Below are positions 11,640 to 21,875 of a stretch of 64,000 bases of DNA, in pieces. This DNA comes from Fragilaria radians (taxonomy: Eukaryota > Bacillariophyta > Fragilariophyceae > Fragilariales > Fragilariaceae), in contig CAAAJI010000021.1 in the NCBI GenBank assembly GCA_900642245.1, positions 208,038 to 272,037 of the forward strand, written 5' to 3'. Made by a program: the position numbers and the translations under genes. Numbering within the stretch: the stretch's first letter is position 1; every line of letters begins with the position of its first letter. The notes beneath the pieces were generated by a model that saw only the letters and a program-made list of their open reading frames with translations, made no database searches and was not told the origin of the DNA.

Positions 11640-14600
11640 ATGAGAGATGCAACCGAAACACTTCTCAACATTTCTAATTTTGTGACCATTTGGCAAGATT
11701 ATTTTCGAGGCGATGATGAACCGTTGGAAAATAAACATCGATATGTTTCCCCGCGCGACATTGAAGGCGCCATACTTCACCGTCATCTCCTAGAAGAAGT
11801 TGTAAACTTACGTTATCAGCTCCTTCTCAAATCGTCTTCATCTCACTTAAATTGCGAAATCTCAGAAAATGATAGCTCCATTCCACCTCTCAAAAAGATA
11901 TTAGAAGAGAAGGAGGAGGCGTTGCGAAGGGTTTCAAAGCGTCAGAATTGTATAAGTCGAATCATGAAGAGAATGGAGGTATGGATGACAAAAGATTTGG
12001 CACAAGCAACGTTGATGATTTCTGATCCTAAAGATGATGCAAAAGGTGGTTCCCCCCTCTTGAATCTTCCAAGTGCAGCTTCAATGGATCTTTCTTTAGA
12101 TCATGCTATACCCATGCCGAGGCGACGATGTTGGAGCATGGCATCACCAATACTAGCTAATCAAACGCTGTTGTTACCACCGAATCGATGGACATGGCAG
12201 GAATATCTCAGGCTTGTTTATCCAATTACACTTTTAGTCAAAGATGATGACTGCACACAGGTTAGTCAATCTTCTATCACAGCCACGACAATCATGTTTC
12301 AAGAAAGAAAAGACGATTTGAAGCTCAGTCTCGGCTTAAAATTATCCCCGGTAGATTTAGTGGCTCTTTGGGTTAGGTCACAAAGGAATACTAGCGCATG
12401 GCGACACTTAACTCAACTTTTCGTTATAGAAAAAAGAAAAATTACATCGGATCAAAACAATCAACTTATCGAAGAGGAATATGCTGCTATTTTTCAGCCG
12501 AATCATTCTAAAGTTGGATCCCTGACCAAGCAAGATCCGGGTCCTATGGATGCGTTGGTTGAATGGGCAGTTCTGAATCAAGTATTATTTACTCAATGGT
12601 ATATTGTACAAAGACTGGAAAAGGGTGATATTCCAATTGTTGCCTTGGACTTGCAAAGTCATGTATTGGAATTAGACCACACTCCCAGTGCTGACGTTTC
12701 AAAAGAAGAGTGGAAAGAGTCAAAAAGCCGAAAAAACCATGCTAAGAGCACCCGAAGCAATAAGCGAAGACTAAGGGTGAGTGAGGAATCACTAAACTCT
12801 AAAAGGAAAAGACGGCTTTCATGCCAAGTACAAAGTGAGAGACTCAAAACGTCGTTACTCCAAGCGAAACAAAGTTTCATACTGAGACTGTTTGCGCGAC
12901 GAAACAGAAAGGTTACTTCTATTTTGTTTTCGAAATTTGTATTCAATACAATACCATTCTACGCGTCGTTGGTAGAGAGCCTTGTGGGAGCTGGGGTACT
13001 CGAGAAAATTAAGGTTATACTAAGAGATGACTTTAACAGTGGCGATAGAACCATGACAAGGATTGATCGACGTATAACTTCCATAGGGAAGTATGTCGAA
13101 GGACAATCTTTGGTGGATACCATTCTTGTGCTTCTTGAGTCTCTGAAAAGCGCCAGTGCCGGTATTCTTCCATTTGAAGATATTGAAAAAGCTAAGAAAG
13201 ATTTTGAACAGCTTTTCCACCTATTCCTGAATGAAGGCACAGAAAAGGCTATTTCCATGGTTCCTGTCGATCAGATGGTTGCGCAGCTAGAGTCAGTACA
13301 ACCTCCGTGGCATTCTCAATGTGGGGTGTGCAACAAGGGCTATGATGAAGGAGATACTCCTGTTTTTTGTAATAATTGTGAGATGTCAATGCATCATCAT
13401 TGTAAATCAGCTGAAGCAGCATTATCGATGGGCGCCATTGTAAAGAATTATCCACCTCTTTTACAAATCTTTTGGGAATCATCGTTTATCCTACAAGATC
13501 CTCCAGATTTTCGAAATTCTAAAGGGTTGGAGTGGTCCAGGCTGGAAATAACGTTTAAAACTTCCAGCGACGGTCTTAGAGTCGGAGTGCAGCATACTGA
13601 GACTTGTAAACAAACTCTAGAATCGCTTATATCTCAAAGCCGTGTGAGCAATAGAGAGGTTGACGTGAAGTCTAGGCACCCTTTATATCCCCTGATTGTG
13701 CAGCATGACGGCGTTCTAATAACTGACATCCTACCCGAGTCTCCAATGCTGGCTGCAGGGGCACAGATTAGTGACATCATAACGCATTGTAAAAGAAGTG
13801 GTGACGCTGACTTTGTGGTCATGCGTAATAAAGACAAAAACTCTAGGGTTGCTTTACTAAAACATCTAAAAAATGCCACGGTAACTTTTATTCTTCAAAG
13901 ACCGAACAAAAATCTGATTTCTTTGAGTCATAAATGGCTTGAAACGTATTTGAACCCTCCCAATCTTTCATTCAAGCTGCCCGATAGTGAAATGGCGGCG
14001 AAAGAAGTGTTTTGTAAGGACTGCATTGGTTCGAACAAAAGGTATGCAGAGAAAAGCAAAGCTGAGAAAGCAAAACTATGCCTCGCTGTAATTCGAAGAC
14101 TTTCTATGGAGTCTTATGCCCTTCCGTTCCATGATTCATATAACCATTATCTTGAAGAAAGCTCTATAAGCCTGCGGCGTTTGGATGAAATAATGCAGTC
14201 ATTTATCTACGATAAAGGCATGCAAAATCCTTGGCCATTTTCTCAACCACCCCAATTGAATGCATGCCAAATTGATTTATTGAATGTTCCAAAGCGCTTG
14301 GATTGGATATCAGATTCCTTGATGAATGATCCCTTTTCGTTGCTTTGTAGTGGGATGAATCATTTGCTGATGCCTTCAGGTTTGACAAAGGACGACTTAC
14401 TTGGTGAACGAACAGCTCTTGCAACCCATTTTCTGAACCTTTTCGTGTCTTGGTGTTTGCGAAATACTGTTGATATTGGCTGCATTCGCACAGTGGGACC
14501 CAAGACCAACTATTCTTCTTTGTCTAGTCTATGGATATCTGATACATGCAAGGTTTGCATGTTTCCTACTTCATGTAGCACTGATACCGGAAACGGGTGC

Positions 14601-16511
14601 TGCAATAGAAAAGCATGTCAAGTTGCAGAAGCAGGCTTGACCAAGCTGCAAGTTTCACATGAGTCATCTCCAGAAGATGAAATTAGCGTACCACTTAACC
14701 ATGGATTGTCGCATATAGACAGGGTGTTTCGGTACAACCAGCTCGCTTCGTTTGTGGGCTCTGTGTTGTTAATTTTGCCAGGGGATAATGTTCTTGACAT
14801 TCCCTCACATTTTCTCCAACAAAGCTCTATTAAGAGCAATGATAGACCGACGCCATTCATAGTGGCATCGTATTTGCCATCTTATTTCGTCAAATTGAAT
14901 CCAGGAAGTTGCATCAAATCCTCGGATCATGAAAAGGGATGTCGATTCGATGGTGTTTATCATCTCCTTCCCGTTATATATTGTCGACAGCTCACTTTCC
15001 TACAAAAACTTGCAAGATTTCGAAGTCCACCATCTGTCGATCAATCCTCAACAATATTGCCGAAAAATTGGACTGATTTGAGTATTTTGAACCTTCCAGG
15101 AGTTGTGTGTGTGACTCCATCTCAACTTTTTGATCGAATACAAATATCCAAGAAAGTTCAAGAAGCTATCGACTTGTCAGTTTGCCTTCACGCGTCCTGT
15201 AAACCCTTCTGTGATGATTTGAATGCAAAATTGAAAAGCCTATCAGTTTCTGATGAAATATCTGAAGGTTTACCTATGTTTGAGCAAAATTCCTCAAACT
15301 GCGAAGAAGGAACGCAAGATTTTCCCTCAAAACTTCTGGCATTAATTGAATCAACCATGGAATATAAATGTTCAAGATGGGAAGAAGTCATGAAAGCCTT
15401 CGTCATTGATAATGACGATGATCGCTCAGTCATTATTGATGATGACATAGAATCTGAAAAAAGCGTCCTATGTGACATTCTCGATGATAGTATTCCTCAA
15501 AAATTGCCAGAGACAACCTTTCACTCTGATACACGCGATTTCGATAAGATATCTGATGCTACATCAGAGAAGCAACAGCATCACGAGTTTGATAATGGAA
15601 GTAAAAGTTCCGATGAAGCTTCTCAAATATCAGCTTTTCGCCCTCCAAATACTACTATTGGTCGAAGACCAAACAATGCTTCGTCAATCGACTCGAAAGT
15701 ACAAGAGCGATATGATGAACCTCACGATGAAGAAGACACATGTTTTTCTTCCTCAAACAGTCGTACCCATGAAAGGCATGCAGCTGACTTCGATAATGAT
15801 CAAGCGGCTCTTGTCGACAAAACTATTATGTTCGAGAGAAATATCGTCACTGTACATGATTTGTTTCGCGCTGGACCCGTTGGAACTTACTTGACAATAG
15901 TAGAGACTGCAGTCGTTGCAGGATATCTTGAGATGGGACAGTCAAGTCTAGCTCGTCGAATTCTTTGTCCACGCTATCGATTTTCTCAAGCGGAAGAACA
16001 GGTAAAGGTGATTCAACAACTGACAAAATCATCTATATCCATGATTCCAGCACAAATACTTGAATCACTCTCCGTCTTGGATCAACGTCGTTCGAGTCGT
16101 CAGCTTGATCGAGCTGGAATTGGCAATACCACTTACGAAGCACTAGATTCTATTTGTATCGATAGTTTTGTAGGTGGCGAACTTCAAAAATTGGAGATTT
16201 ATCAACACTCATATGACCGACAAAATGAAGTTGAGATAAGAAATTCGAGAAATTTGGCAGCATGTCACCATTTTTCGAATTCTGATAAATTCTTCCCTCA
16301 TGCACGTACTGAGAAAACATTGGACGAGAAAAGAAAATTGATACCATCGTTACAATTTCTTGATACACAGAATGAGATCCACCGGTTCAGAGATAGGTCA
16401 TCCTTGGATCGAATGCCGACAGGCCAATTAATCTTATCGCCAATACGCAAGCCTTTAAACTTACACGGAAGTCGAATATCCGAGCGGGTGAATTATTCTG
16501 CTTCTTGTTGA
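11640..16511 (+). CDS. Large PHD-finger/PDZ-like chromatin protein, N-terminal part
   Basis: This 1,623-codon open frame starts at a good ATG. A tryptophan-rich motif near 180-195 (PPNRWTWQEYLRLVYPI) recalls DDT-type chromatin modules, but weakly. A strongly basic Ser/Lys/Arg segment at about 363-395 is a likely nuclear localisation signal. Residues 561-588 give six of the eight zinc ligands of a PHD finger: C561, C564, C577, C580, H585, C588. The last pair (C792, C795, FCKDC) comes only about 200 residues later. Between them lies a PDZ-like domain (about 644-752: LRVGV, then VLITDILPESPMLAAGA and VTFILQRP). PHD fingers bind histone tails, so a nuclear chromatin reader or scaffold is inferred. 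The acidic region about 1255-1420 is probably disordered. The frame ends at 16511, but protein-like sequence continues in another frame, so this is almost certainly the N-terminal part of a longer product. Confidence 0.75.
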   Translation: MRDATETLLNISNFVTIWQDYFRGDDEPLENKHRYVSPRDIEGAILHRHLLEEVVNLRYQLLLKSSSSHLNCEISENDSSIPPLKKILEEKEEALRRVSKRQNCISRIMKRMEVWMTKDLAQATLMISDPKDDAKGGSPLLNLPSAASMDLSLDHAIPMPRRRCWSMASPILANQTLLLPPNRWTWQEYLRLVYPITLLVKDDDCTQVSQSSITATTIMFQERKDDLKLSLGLKLSPVDLVALWVRSQRNTSAWRHLTQLFVIEKRKITSDQNNQLIEEEYAAIFQPNHSKVGSLTKQDPGPMDALVEWAVLNQVLFTQWYIVQRLEKGDIPIVALDLQSHVLELDHTPSADVSKEEWKESKSRKNHAKSTRSNKRRLRVSEESLNSKRKRRLSCQVQSERLKTSLLQAKQSFILRLFARRNRKVTSILFSKFVFNTIPFYASLVESLVGAGVLEKIKVILRDDFNSGDRTMTRIDRRITSIGKYVEGQSLVDTILVLLESLKSASAGILPFEDIEKAKKDFEQLFHLFLNEGTEKAISMVPVDQMVAQLESVQPPWHSQCGVCNKGYDEGDTPVFCNNCEMSMHHHCKSAEAALSMGAIVKNYPPLLQIFWESSFILQDPPDFRNSKGLEWSRLEITFKTSSDGLRVGVQHTETCKQTLESLISQSRVSNREVDVKSRHPLYPLIVQHDGVLITDILPESPMLAAGAQISDIITHCKRSGDADFVVMRNKDKNSRVALLKHLKNATVTFILQRPNKNLISLSHKWLETYLNPPNLSFKLPDSEMAAKEVFCKDCIGSNKRYAEKSKAEKAKLCLAVIRRLSMESYALPFHDSYNHYLEESSISLRRLDEIMQSFIYDKGMQNPWPFSQPPQLNACQIDLLNVPKRLDWISDSLMNDPFSLLCSGMNHLLMPSGLTKDDLLGERTALATHFLNLFVSWCLRNTVDIGCIRTVGPKTNYSSLSSLWISDTCKVCMFPTSCSTDTGNGCCNRKACQVAEAGLTKLQVSHESSPEDEISVPLNHGLSHIDRVFRYNQLASFVGSVLLILPGDNVLDIPSHFLQQSSIKSNDRPTPFIVASYLPSYFVKLNPGSCIKSSDHEKGCRFDGVYHLLPVIYCRQLTFLQKLARFRSPPSVDQSSTILPKNWTDLSILNLPGVVCVTPSQLFDRIQISKKVQEAIDLSVCLHASCKPFCDDLNAKLKSLSVSDEISEGLPMFEQNSSNCEEGTQDFPSKLLALIESTMEYKCSRWEEVMKAFVIDNDDDRSVIIDDDIESEKSVLCDILDDSIPQKLPETTFHSDTRDFDKISDATSEKQQHHEFDNGSKSSDEASQISAFRPPNTTIGRRPNNASSIDSKVQERYDEPHDEEDTCFSSSNSRTHERHAADFDNDQAALVDKTIMFERNIVTVHDLFRAGPVGTYLTIVETAVVAGYLEMGQSSLARRILCPRYRFSQAEEQVKVIQQLTKSSISMIPAQILESLSVLDQRRSSRQLDRAGIGNTTYEALDSICIDSFVGGELQKLEIYQHSYDRQNEVEIRNSRNLAACHHFSNSDKFFPHARTEKTLDEKRKLIPSLQFLDTQNEIHRFRDRSSLDRMPTGQLILSPIRKPLNLHGSRISERVNYSASC

Positions 16512-16552
16512 TGAGGATCCTATTTCAAGAATTCGTGGTGGTGGGCCCCTAG

Positions 16553-18573
16553 ACTACTCACCACCTCGTTTAGTGGACATTCCCAAAAATGATTGGCTAA
16601 AAAGGCTAGTTACAGGAAAAGTCGAAACAACCAAAAAAGGTGCGACTTTGGTCGAGGCAACTATCGTCGGTTTTGTGGGTTCCAGCGCCGTAGATGCTGA
16701 CGACGATTCTGTAGTCTCCGTTGACGTGATTTTCGTTTCAAATCACGGACTGCTGGATCAGGCTTCTTCACAAGTATTACCCATTTTATCTCTGTACGTT
16801 GTTGAAGATGGTTCTGAGGAAGCTGCTATTGCAAGAACTTGGAAAGAACAACGCGGAATCGAGCAAATTCAAATTATCCGAGAAAGTGAACAATCGCTTT
16901 CAGTTTTTTCTTCATTGCCTCCGCAAGAAAAGTTGGGGAATGAGCTTGTAATGAAGATGCTCAATGTTGGAGGTAATAGAATAAATTTAGGAAATCTTCC
17001 AGATGGAAGGTCAGTGTATTGGTCCCCTTACGATATCTCGTCTTTACGCTTAACTCAAGTTTCAGATGAATTACAAACTTTGAAGCGAGCATCCGATAAC
17101 TTTTTTGATGACGTTGTAAAACCATCCACTCCTTTAAGAGAGGATTTACAAGGCGAATGCAAATCCCTTTACTACTGCTGTTGGGGTTGTAAGGAAAGTG
17201 CCAGCGAAGGCAAGATAAATTACCTTGGATTCAGCGGGCTAGATGAATTGATTGGTCATCTTCAAGAATTTCATAATTATTCAACCGAAAAGTATTTCAC
17301 TTTTTCAGGGAAAAGTATTCGGAAATTAGCAAGTGATCTCACCACCGCAGCCTGTATTCGATGGCCTAAGTTATTGAAAATGAAAGCCAGAGATTCAGAG
17401 CCCGTTCAATTCGATCTGGTTCATGTGATGATTGCACTGGAATCGAAAGGTCACGACTCACTCAAATGTGTCTTGGAAGGATATACTGGAGATCAAATGA
17501 GGTTACACGGCTTCATATCTGTTTGGTCCACATTTGCTCGGCTGTTTGATCTGAACAATCTCTGTGAACCCAAATTAGTATTAAAGGATGTTAAACTAAA
17601 ATTCGCCCCTAGCTCGCTTGGCGTTTTCAACACTGAAGAAAATCTTGACAATAACAAGAATCAAGCTATTGAGAGTGAAGAAGATAAGAACGTGAGCAAA
17701 GACTGCTGTTTTGATGGACTCGTACTTTCTGATCACTTAAACTTTATGCAATGTTCACTTTGCTGTGGCGACTCGGAAAGTTGCCTGAAACGAGTGGATG
17801 GAACTCTGACTGGGCTTGGTTGTTCACTAATTAGCTCCTTAAGGGACGATTCGTGCGCAAAGATCGTGTATCCTGGACCGTCGTCGTTACTCTCAATGTC
17901 AAAGACTATTCTAGTGCATCTAGCGAGTTCTCTTCCGCGACCATTGCGTCATAAATCTGAATATTTTGAAAGCATCAATGTCGAGGGATCGTCGAAATTT
18001 GGTCTTTGGCAAGACGGCCAATTTCAAAAGTGGTGTAAATTCGTGGAGAATAGTGATAATATTCAGATGATTTCTCAAGCATTTATTGTTTTCCTTTCTA
18101 GCATCAACAAAGCTAAGCTCCCGCTTTGGTGGCGATCTGCGAGGGCTGGTTGGTCGAAATCTTTTGTCCTGATGGCTCGTATGACAGCCTCAGGACTTCT
18201 CCTTCACCTATATGTTGTTGACGCTGCAATCGCTGAGTTTCGACGGGAAAACACTTCTACAATTGATTGTGAATCAACTCCAAGCGACGCTGATCCAATA
18301 CCAAGGAATATTCGTGAAATGGATTTCAAGGAGAGAATGACAACAATATTGAAATGGGCTCAAGACCTGGACCTGAAGGAGTATGAGGGATTTCATGGAT
18401 ATCAATGTGTCCGTTGTCACGAGGTTGGTGAATTGCTTCGGTGCGTTTACTGCGCAAATGTCCAACACCTAGCTTGCTGTATTCCACCAATTCTTGATCC
18501 CTCTCCTATATGCAGCTGGGTGTGTGATTCCTGCATTCGAGATATTGTTGAATTAAAGGAGTCTCCAGGTTGA
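16553..18573 (+). CDS. PHD-finger chromatin protein, C-terminal part (same gene as 11640-16511)
   Basis: This frame is open from 16492, and clear coding sequence runs from about 16516 (DPISRIRGGGPLDYSPPRL) to 18573. It has no ATG near its start, and the first codon used by simple translation is a GTG at 16573, which argues that it is a 3' exon. A C2H2-like zinc finger lies near 17179-17275 (CCWGC, then HLQEFH). The C-terminus is a canonical PHD finger at about 18405-18540: CVRC, CVYC, H, C, and CDSC after a W. Three GT-AG pairs restore the frame with the upstream exon: 16471-16552 (82 nt, phase 1, preferred for its length), 16397-16529 (133 nt, phase 2) and 16488-16515 (28 nt, phase 0). The start given here follows the first option. 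Cysteine-containing sequence (ECLKCAS) also continues in another frame just after the stop, so the 3' end may also be incomplete. Confidence 0.68.
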
Positions 18574-19802
18574 ATGCTTAAAGTGCGCATCCTCAATAAT
18601 TCAATTGCATGCCTTATATGCCCTTTGGCTTCCATCTTCGCAGTGCGAAATTGGGAATTGAAGTTAGAATAGGCTACTGTATCATGAGGAAGAAAGTAGA
18701 GTTACAATATGCTTCTTTTGAGAGAAAGTGGAAGCTTCCTGAGACTTAACCAATTTGGCTGAAATCGTCACATATGCATGTTTTGGCTTTTCAGGACCAA
18801 CAGACATACCATAATGCATCACGTGACAACTTATGATAGTAGTATGAGTGATGGAAAAGAGTCTCTGAAGTAAGTTCTCAACAGATATTATACATTACCT
18901 TTCAAAATACGCTTGGAAACTTCAGGGAAATCAGAATGAATCATTGACCAAACAAGCTTTAAATTTTTAACCCTTGTTTTCGCCATGTTAGTCAGATATT
19001 AGAAATATCTTACGGGTTCATTATGTGATCTAAAACATATTGAAATTAGCCATTAACACTGCATCCTGCAAATGCCAACTCAAAATCATCCTTTTCAGAC
19101 TGACAAAGATGAATTTCTGATGAAAAAAAACAACGGTTTTGATGATTTATGTTTTCTCTTTATAAAATGAAGAGTTATTTTGTAGGGTACGGTTGTGTTC
19201 CAAAGTAATTACTAAGTACTGTTTAAAGTAAATGTCAATAACTGCAAGTATACTCCACAATTAATTGTGTAAAATAGCCAAATACAATGAATATCACCTT
19301 TTCCAAGTGCTTCTTTACAGTTTGTCACTCGGAAACCATTGTAATGAAAAGGAATTAATTCCGAAACTTCATTACTTCAGCCATCTTTATCAATTTGACT
19401 ACTTCGATCAAGAAAAAACCCGAAACCATTCACAATATTGAAGCCACGACAGAGTTAAGTCGAAATGTGGCGTATATTTAAGTACGGCACTAGTATGTCG
19501 TAACGTTCGATCTGAGTCGGGCTCGGAGTATATTCAAGGCTAGTTCCAATCTCTAATTTGAGTTAACATTTAGATTCAAAATTTAAGATGGAATGTAAAA
19601 GTTTGTGAAAAACGGTAAAGATTTCAAATCAATTTTCCATTGGCATAAAATGTTGAAAGAAAAGACAAGGAAAGAGGAAGCACACAAACGCTTTTTGGGA
19701 TACAGCAATATAAGCTAAGGCATACCAAAGTTGACCTCAAAGCAAAGCGAATTATCATTTGTTTGGATAAAAACACTGGAGGTCGCATTTGAACAGTATT
19801 GA
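18574..19802. other. Intergenic region
   Basis: The first 90 bases contain a short open stretch (ECLKCAS...SQCEIGN) in the frame one base over from the PHD exon, which might be an extension of that gene. The rest is AT-rich with no protein, tRNA or repeat that I can identify. Confidence 0.4.
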
Positions 19803-20726
19803 ATGAAACCTATGAGTTTGTTGAACCCTTTATTCTTCTCACCAAGGAATATCGTTCGTCGCTGGAACGAACGTAGAAAAGATCGACCCACAAGATTCAT
19901 CGCATTAGAGGGTCTCAGCAACGATACGAAGAAACATTCTACAGAGAATGACAAAGAGATATGTTGTCCTGCGATCAAATCATCTCATGAATCGCAAGAT
20001 TGTCAAGAGTGCTCGAGTGATGAAAAAGATTCAGTGGTTGCTGAAGAAGATGCCAAATTGGAAGCAATACTTTCCATGCATAAAGTTATTTGCGTACAGC
20101 AAGAACGAATCGAAGAGTTGAAGTCACGTGAAAGGACACATAAATTGAAAATCCAGAATTTAGCCAAAAGTCTGACGGATCAACAATATTTGGCAGTATC
20201 TGACAATGGCACCACAATTCGCCATCGGGTGGTCTTTTTTGGTCCCAATGTAGAGCGCTCCGATGATTTAATGGGCTTGGCAGACATGGAAGATAAGTCA
20301 CATTTGGAGGAAATATCACAAGCAGTCGCCAATATCCAAGAGCTGGCTACACGAGTTGAAGCAGCTATTACATTGAGCGAGCTAGACTCAATTAAATCGG
20401 AAAATGTTCGCTTGGAGCAATTACTAGTTGAGAAAAAATCTGAAATACAAGAATTGAATGAGTCTCTAACACAATCGAAGCAGCGAATATCGTACTTGGA
20501 ATTAGAAAAGGAACTTGCTCTAGCTGAAGCATCTGTATACAAAGAGAATTTGGACCTAGCTCTTTGTCAGAATAAAGAGAATTCGCCTATGGAGAGGATG
20601 GAGGTTTATCACAATAGACCAAGAGCTAGCCCGAGTAGCATCTTTTCTTCCATCACGCCTGGACCAAATCGAATATTCAAAAGTCAAAATGTAAGGGTAT
20701 CACCGAGAAAACTTAGTTTTTGGTAA
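19803..20726 (+). CDS. Coiled-coil protein with KEN motif, unrecognised family
   Basis: This is a 307-residue hydrophilic protein. The N-terminal 40 residues are basic (RRWNERRKDRPTR). Heptad-rich segments follow at about 80-125 and 165-250 (for example RLEQLLVEKKSEIQELNESL), predicting long coiled coils. A short tail carries NKENSP, a KEN-box-like sequence, and Ser/Pro or Thr/Pro sites (RASPSS, ITPGP, RVSPRKL). Such tails are common in cell-cycle-regulated proteins that are CDK or APC/C targets; this is inference only. There is no catalytic motif or membrane span. An AATAAA at 20791-20796 may serve polyadenylation. The ATG at 19803 is the first in frame. I do not recognise the family, and the gene could encode a cytoskeletal or centrosomal adaptor. 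Confidence 0.65.
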   Translation: MKPMSLLNPLFFSPRNIVRRWNERRKDRPTRFIALEGLSNDTKKHSTENDKEICCPAIKSSHESQDCQECSSDEKDSVVAEEDAKLEAILSMHKVICVQQERIEELKSRERTHKLKIQNLAKSLTDQQYLAVSDNGTTIRHRVVFFGPNVERSDDLMGLADMEDKSHLEEISQAVANIQELATRVEAAITLSELDSIKSENVRLEQLLVEKKSEIQELNESLTQSKQRISYLELEKELALAEASVYKENLDLALCQNKENSPMERMEVYHNRPRASPSSIFSSITPGPNRIFKSQNVRVSPRKLSFW

Positions 20727-21875
20727 TTTTATTTTTGAGCGTGAAAGGAGATATTCGTAATGGGATCAGTTATCGTTATCTCGAAGATCCAATAAAAAGA
20801 TTTAGAAAAATGCTGAACAGATTGTGTAATGCATCAAATTTGTGAGCCAGCCTCATCTTCACGCAAAACTATGGCTGCAAATATCCCTAGACAATTTTTT
20901 CATCAATCTTCAATAGAACTATGTCCATCAATGACTTGCGTCAATACAGCTATGGGTAACAGCGAGCCTCATAAATCGTCAATTTTTTAATTGATACGAT
21001 GAATAATCACTAATAAAAATAAAGAGAACATAAATATCAAATGGGCAGGCTAGTCCGAAGTCTAAAGTAAAGAGCACTAACCGCAGAAAACATATAGGTA
21101 ATCTGTAGCTTCAGTGAATTGTAATGATTACATACAGCAGCAAGTCTAATAATATGAATGCCTTATGGATTCTACAATATTTTCATGAGCTAATGTAAAA
21201 GGCCATATTTATCAGTATCGAAGTTTTCATCCAGATAGATGATTCAATCAAATGGATTCGGAGATATTCAGCATCTCACCAATATAGGAATGGAACATTT
21301 GTTAAACATGACTGTAGGACCAAGTTAAGGACAATCACACCTTAAAAAGCTGGAAAACTTTGCAGTATATGTATGTAGATTTAATAATTTCCACTGATAA
21401 GAGGTTGTGACCTGTTTTAGATTAGTAACGCTCTTAGTTTGAGATCATTTCCTTCAATCTCCAAGGGGAGAGAACAAGACGACAAGATGGAAAGTAAATA
21501 AGTGTGTTTTATCCTTCCCGAATACTGTTGGGTACATGCATTTTTGAACCATTGGAAAATCTTTCTGTGCAATGCGCGGCAGAGGAATTACTAAAGGACG
21601 CAGAAAAAGGATAAATGATAGAATTGGAATAAATCTTTTTGCTTTCAAAAGGATATACAGATTTCAGACGTTCACGTAACAATAGGCTTTAACACAATTA
21701 TAGAAGTTCATTCATATCCATGACATGGGGGGGGGGGAAGGATAATGCTTGTTGTCAGGTAAGTATTTCATGCCATTGGTCGGGTTCAAAGGAAAGAGTA
21801 TACTGTTTTAATAAAAGAAACGATTCACAGCCTTGATTTGTGTCATGAATCGTCCTTCTAGTACGATGGAACTAG
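20727..21875. other. Convergent intergenic region
   Basis: This stretch separates the 3' ends of a plus-strand and a minus-strand gene. Apart from a poly-A signal-like AATAAA at 20791 and a run of eleven G residues at 21727-21737, nothing recognisable was found. Confidence 0.45.

Noticed and set aside
15472..15894. 140-codon plus-strand frame inside the PHD gene
   Set aside because: It is a shadow in another frame of a region where the main frame is long and protein-like.
16488..16515. A 28-nt intron in the PHD gene
   Set aside because: It is phase-consistent GT-AG but far shorter than the clear introns here (57-103 nt). The 82-nt option is more plausible.
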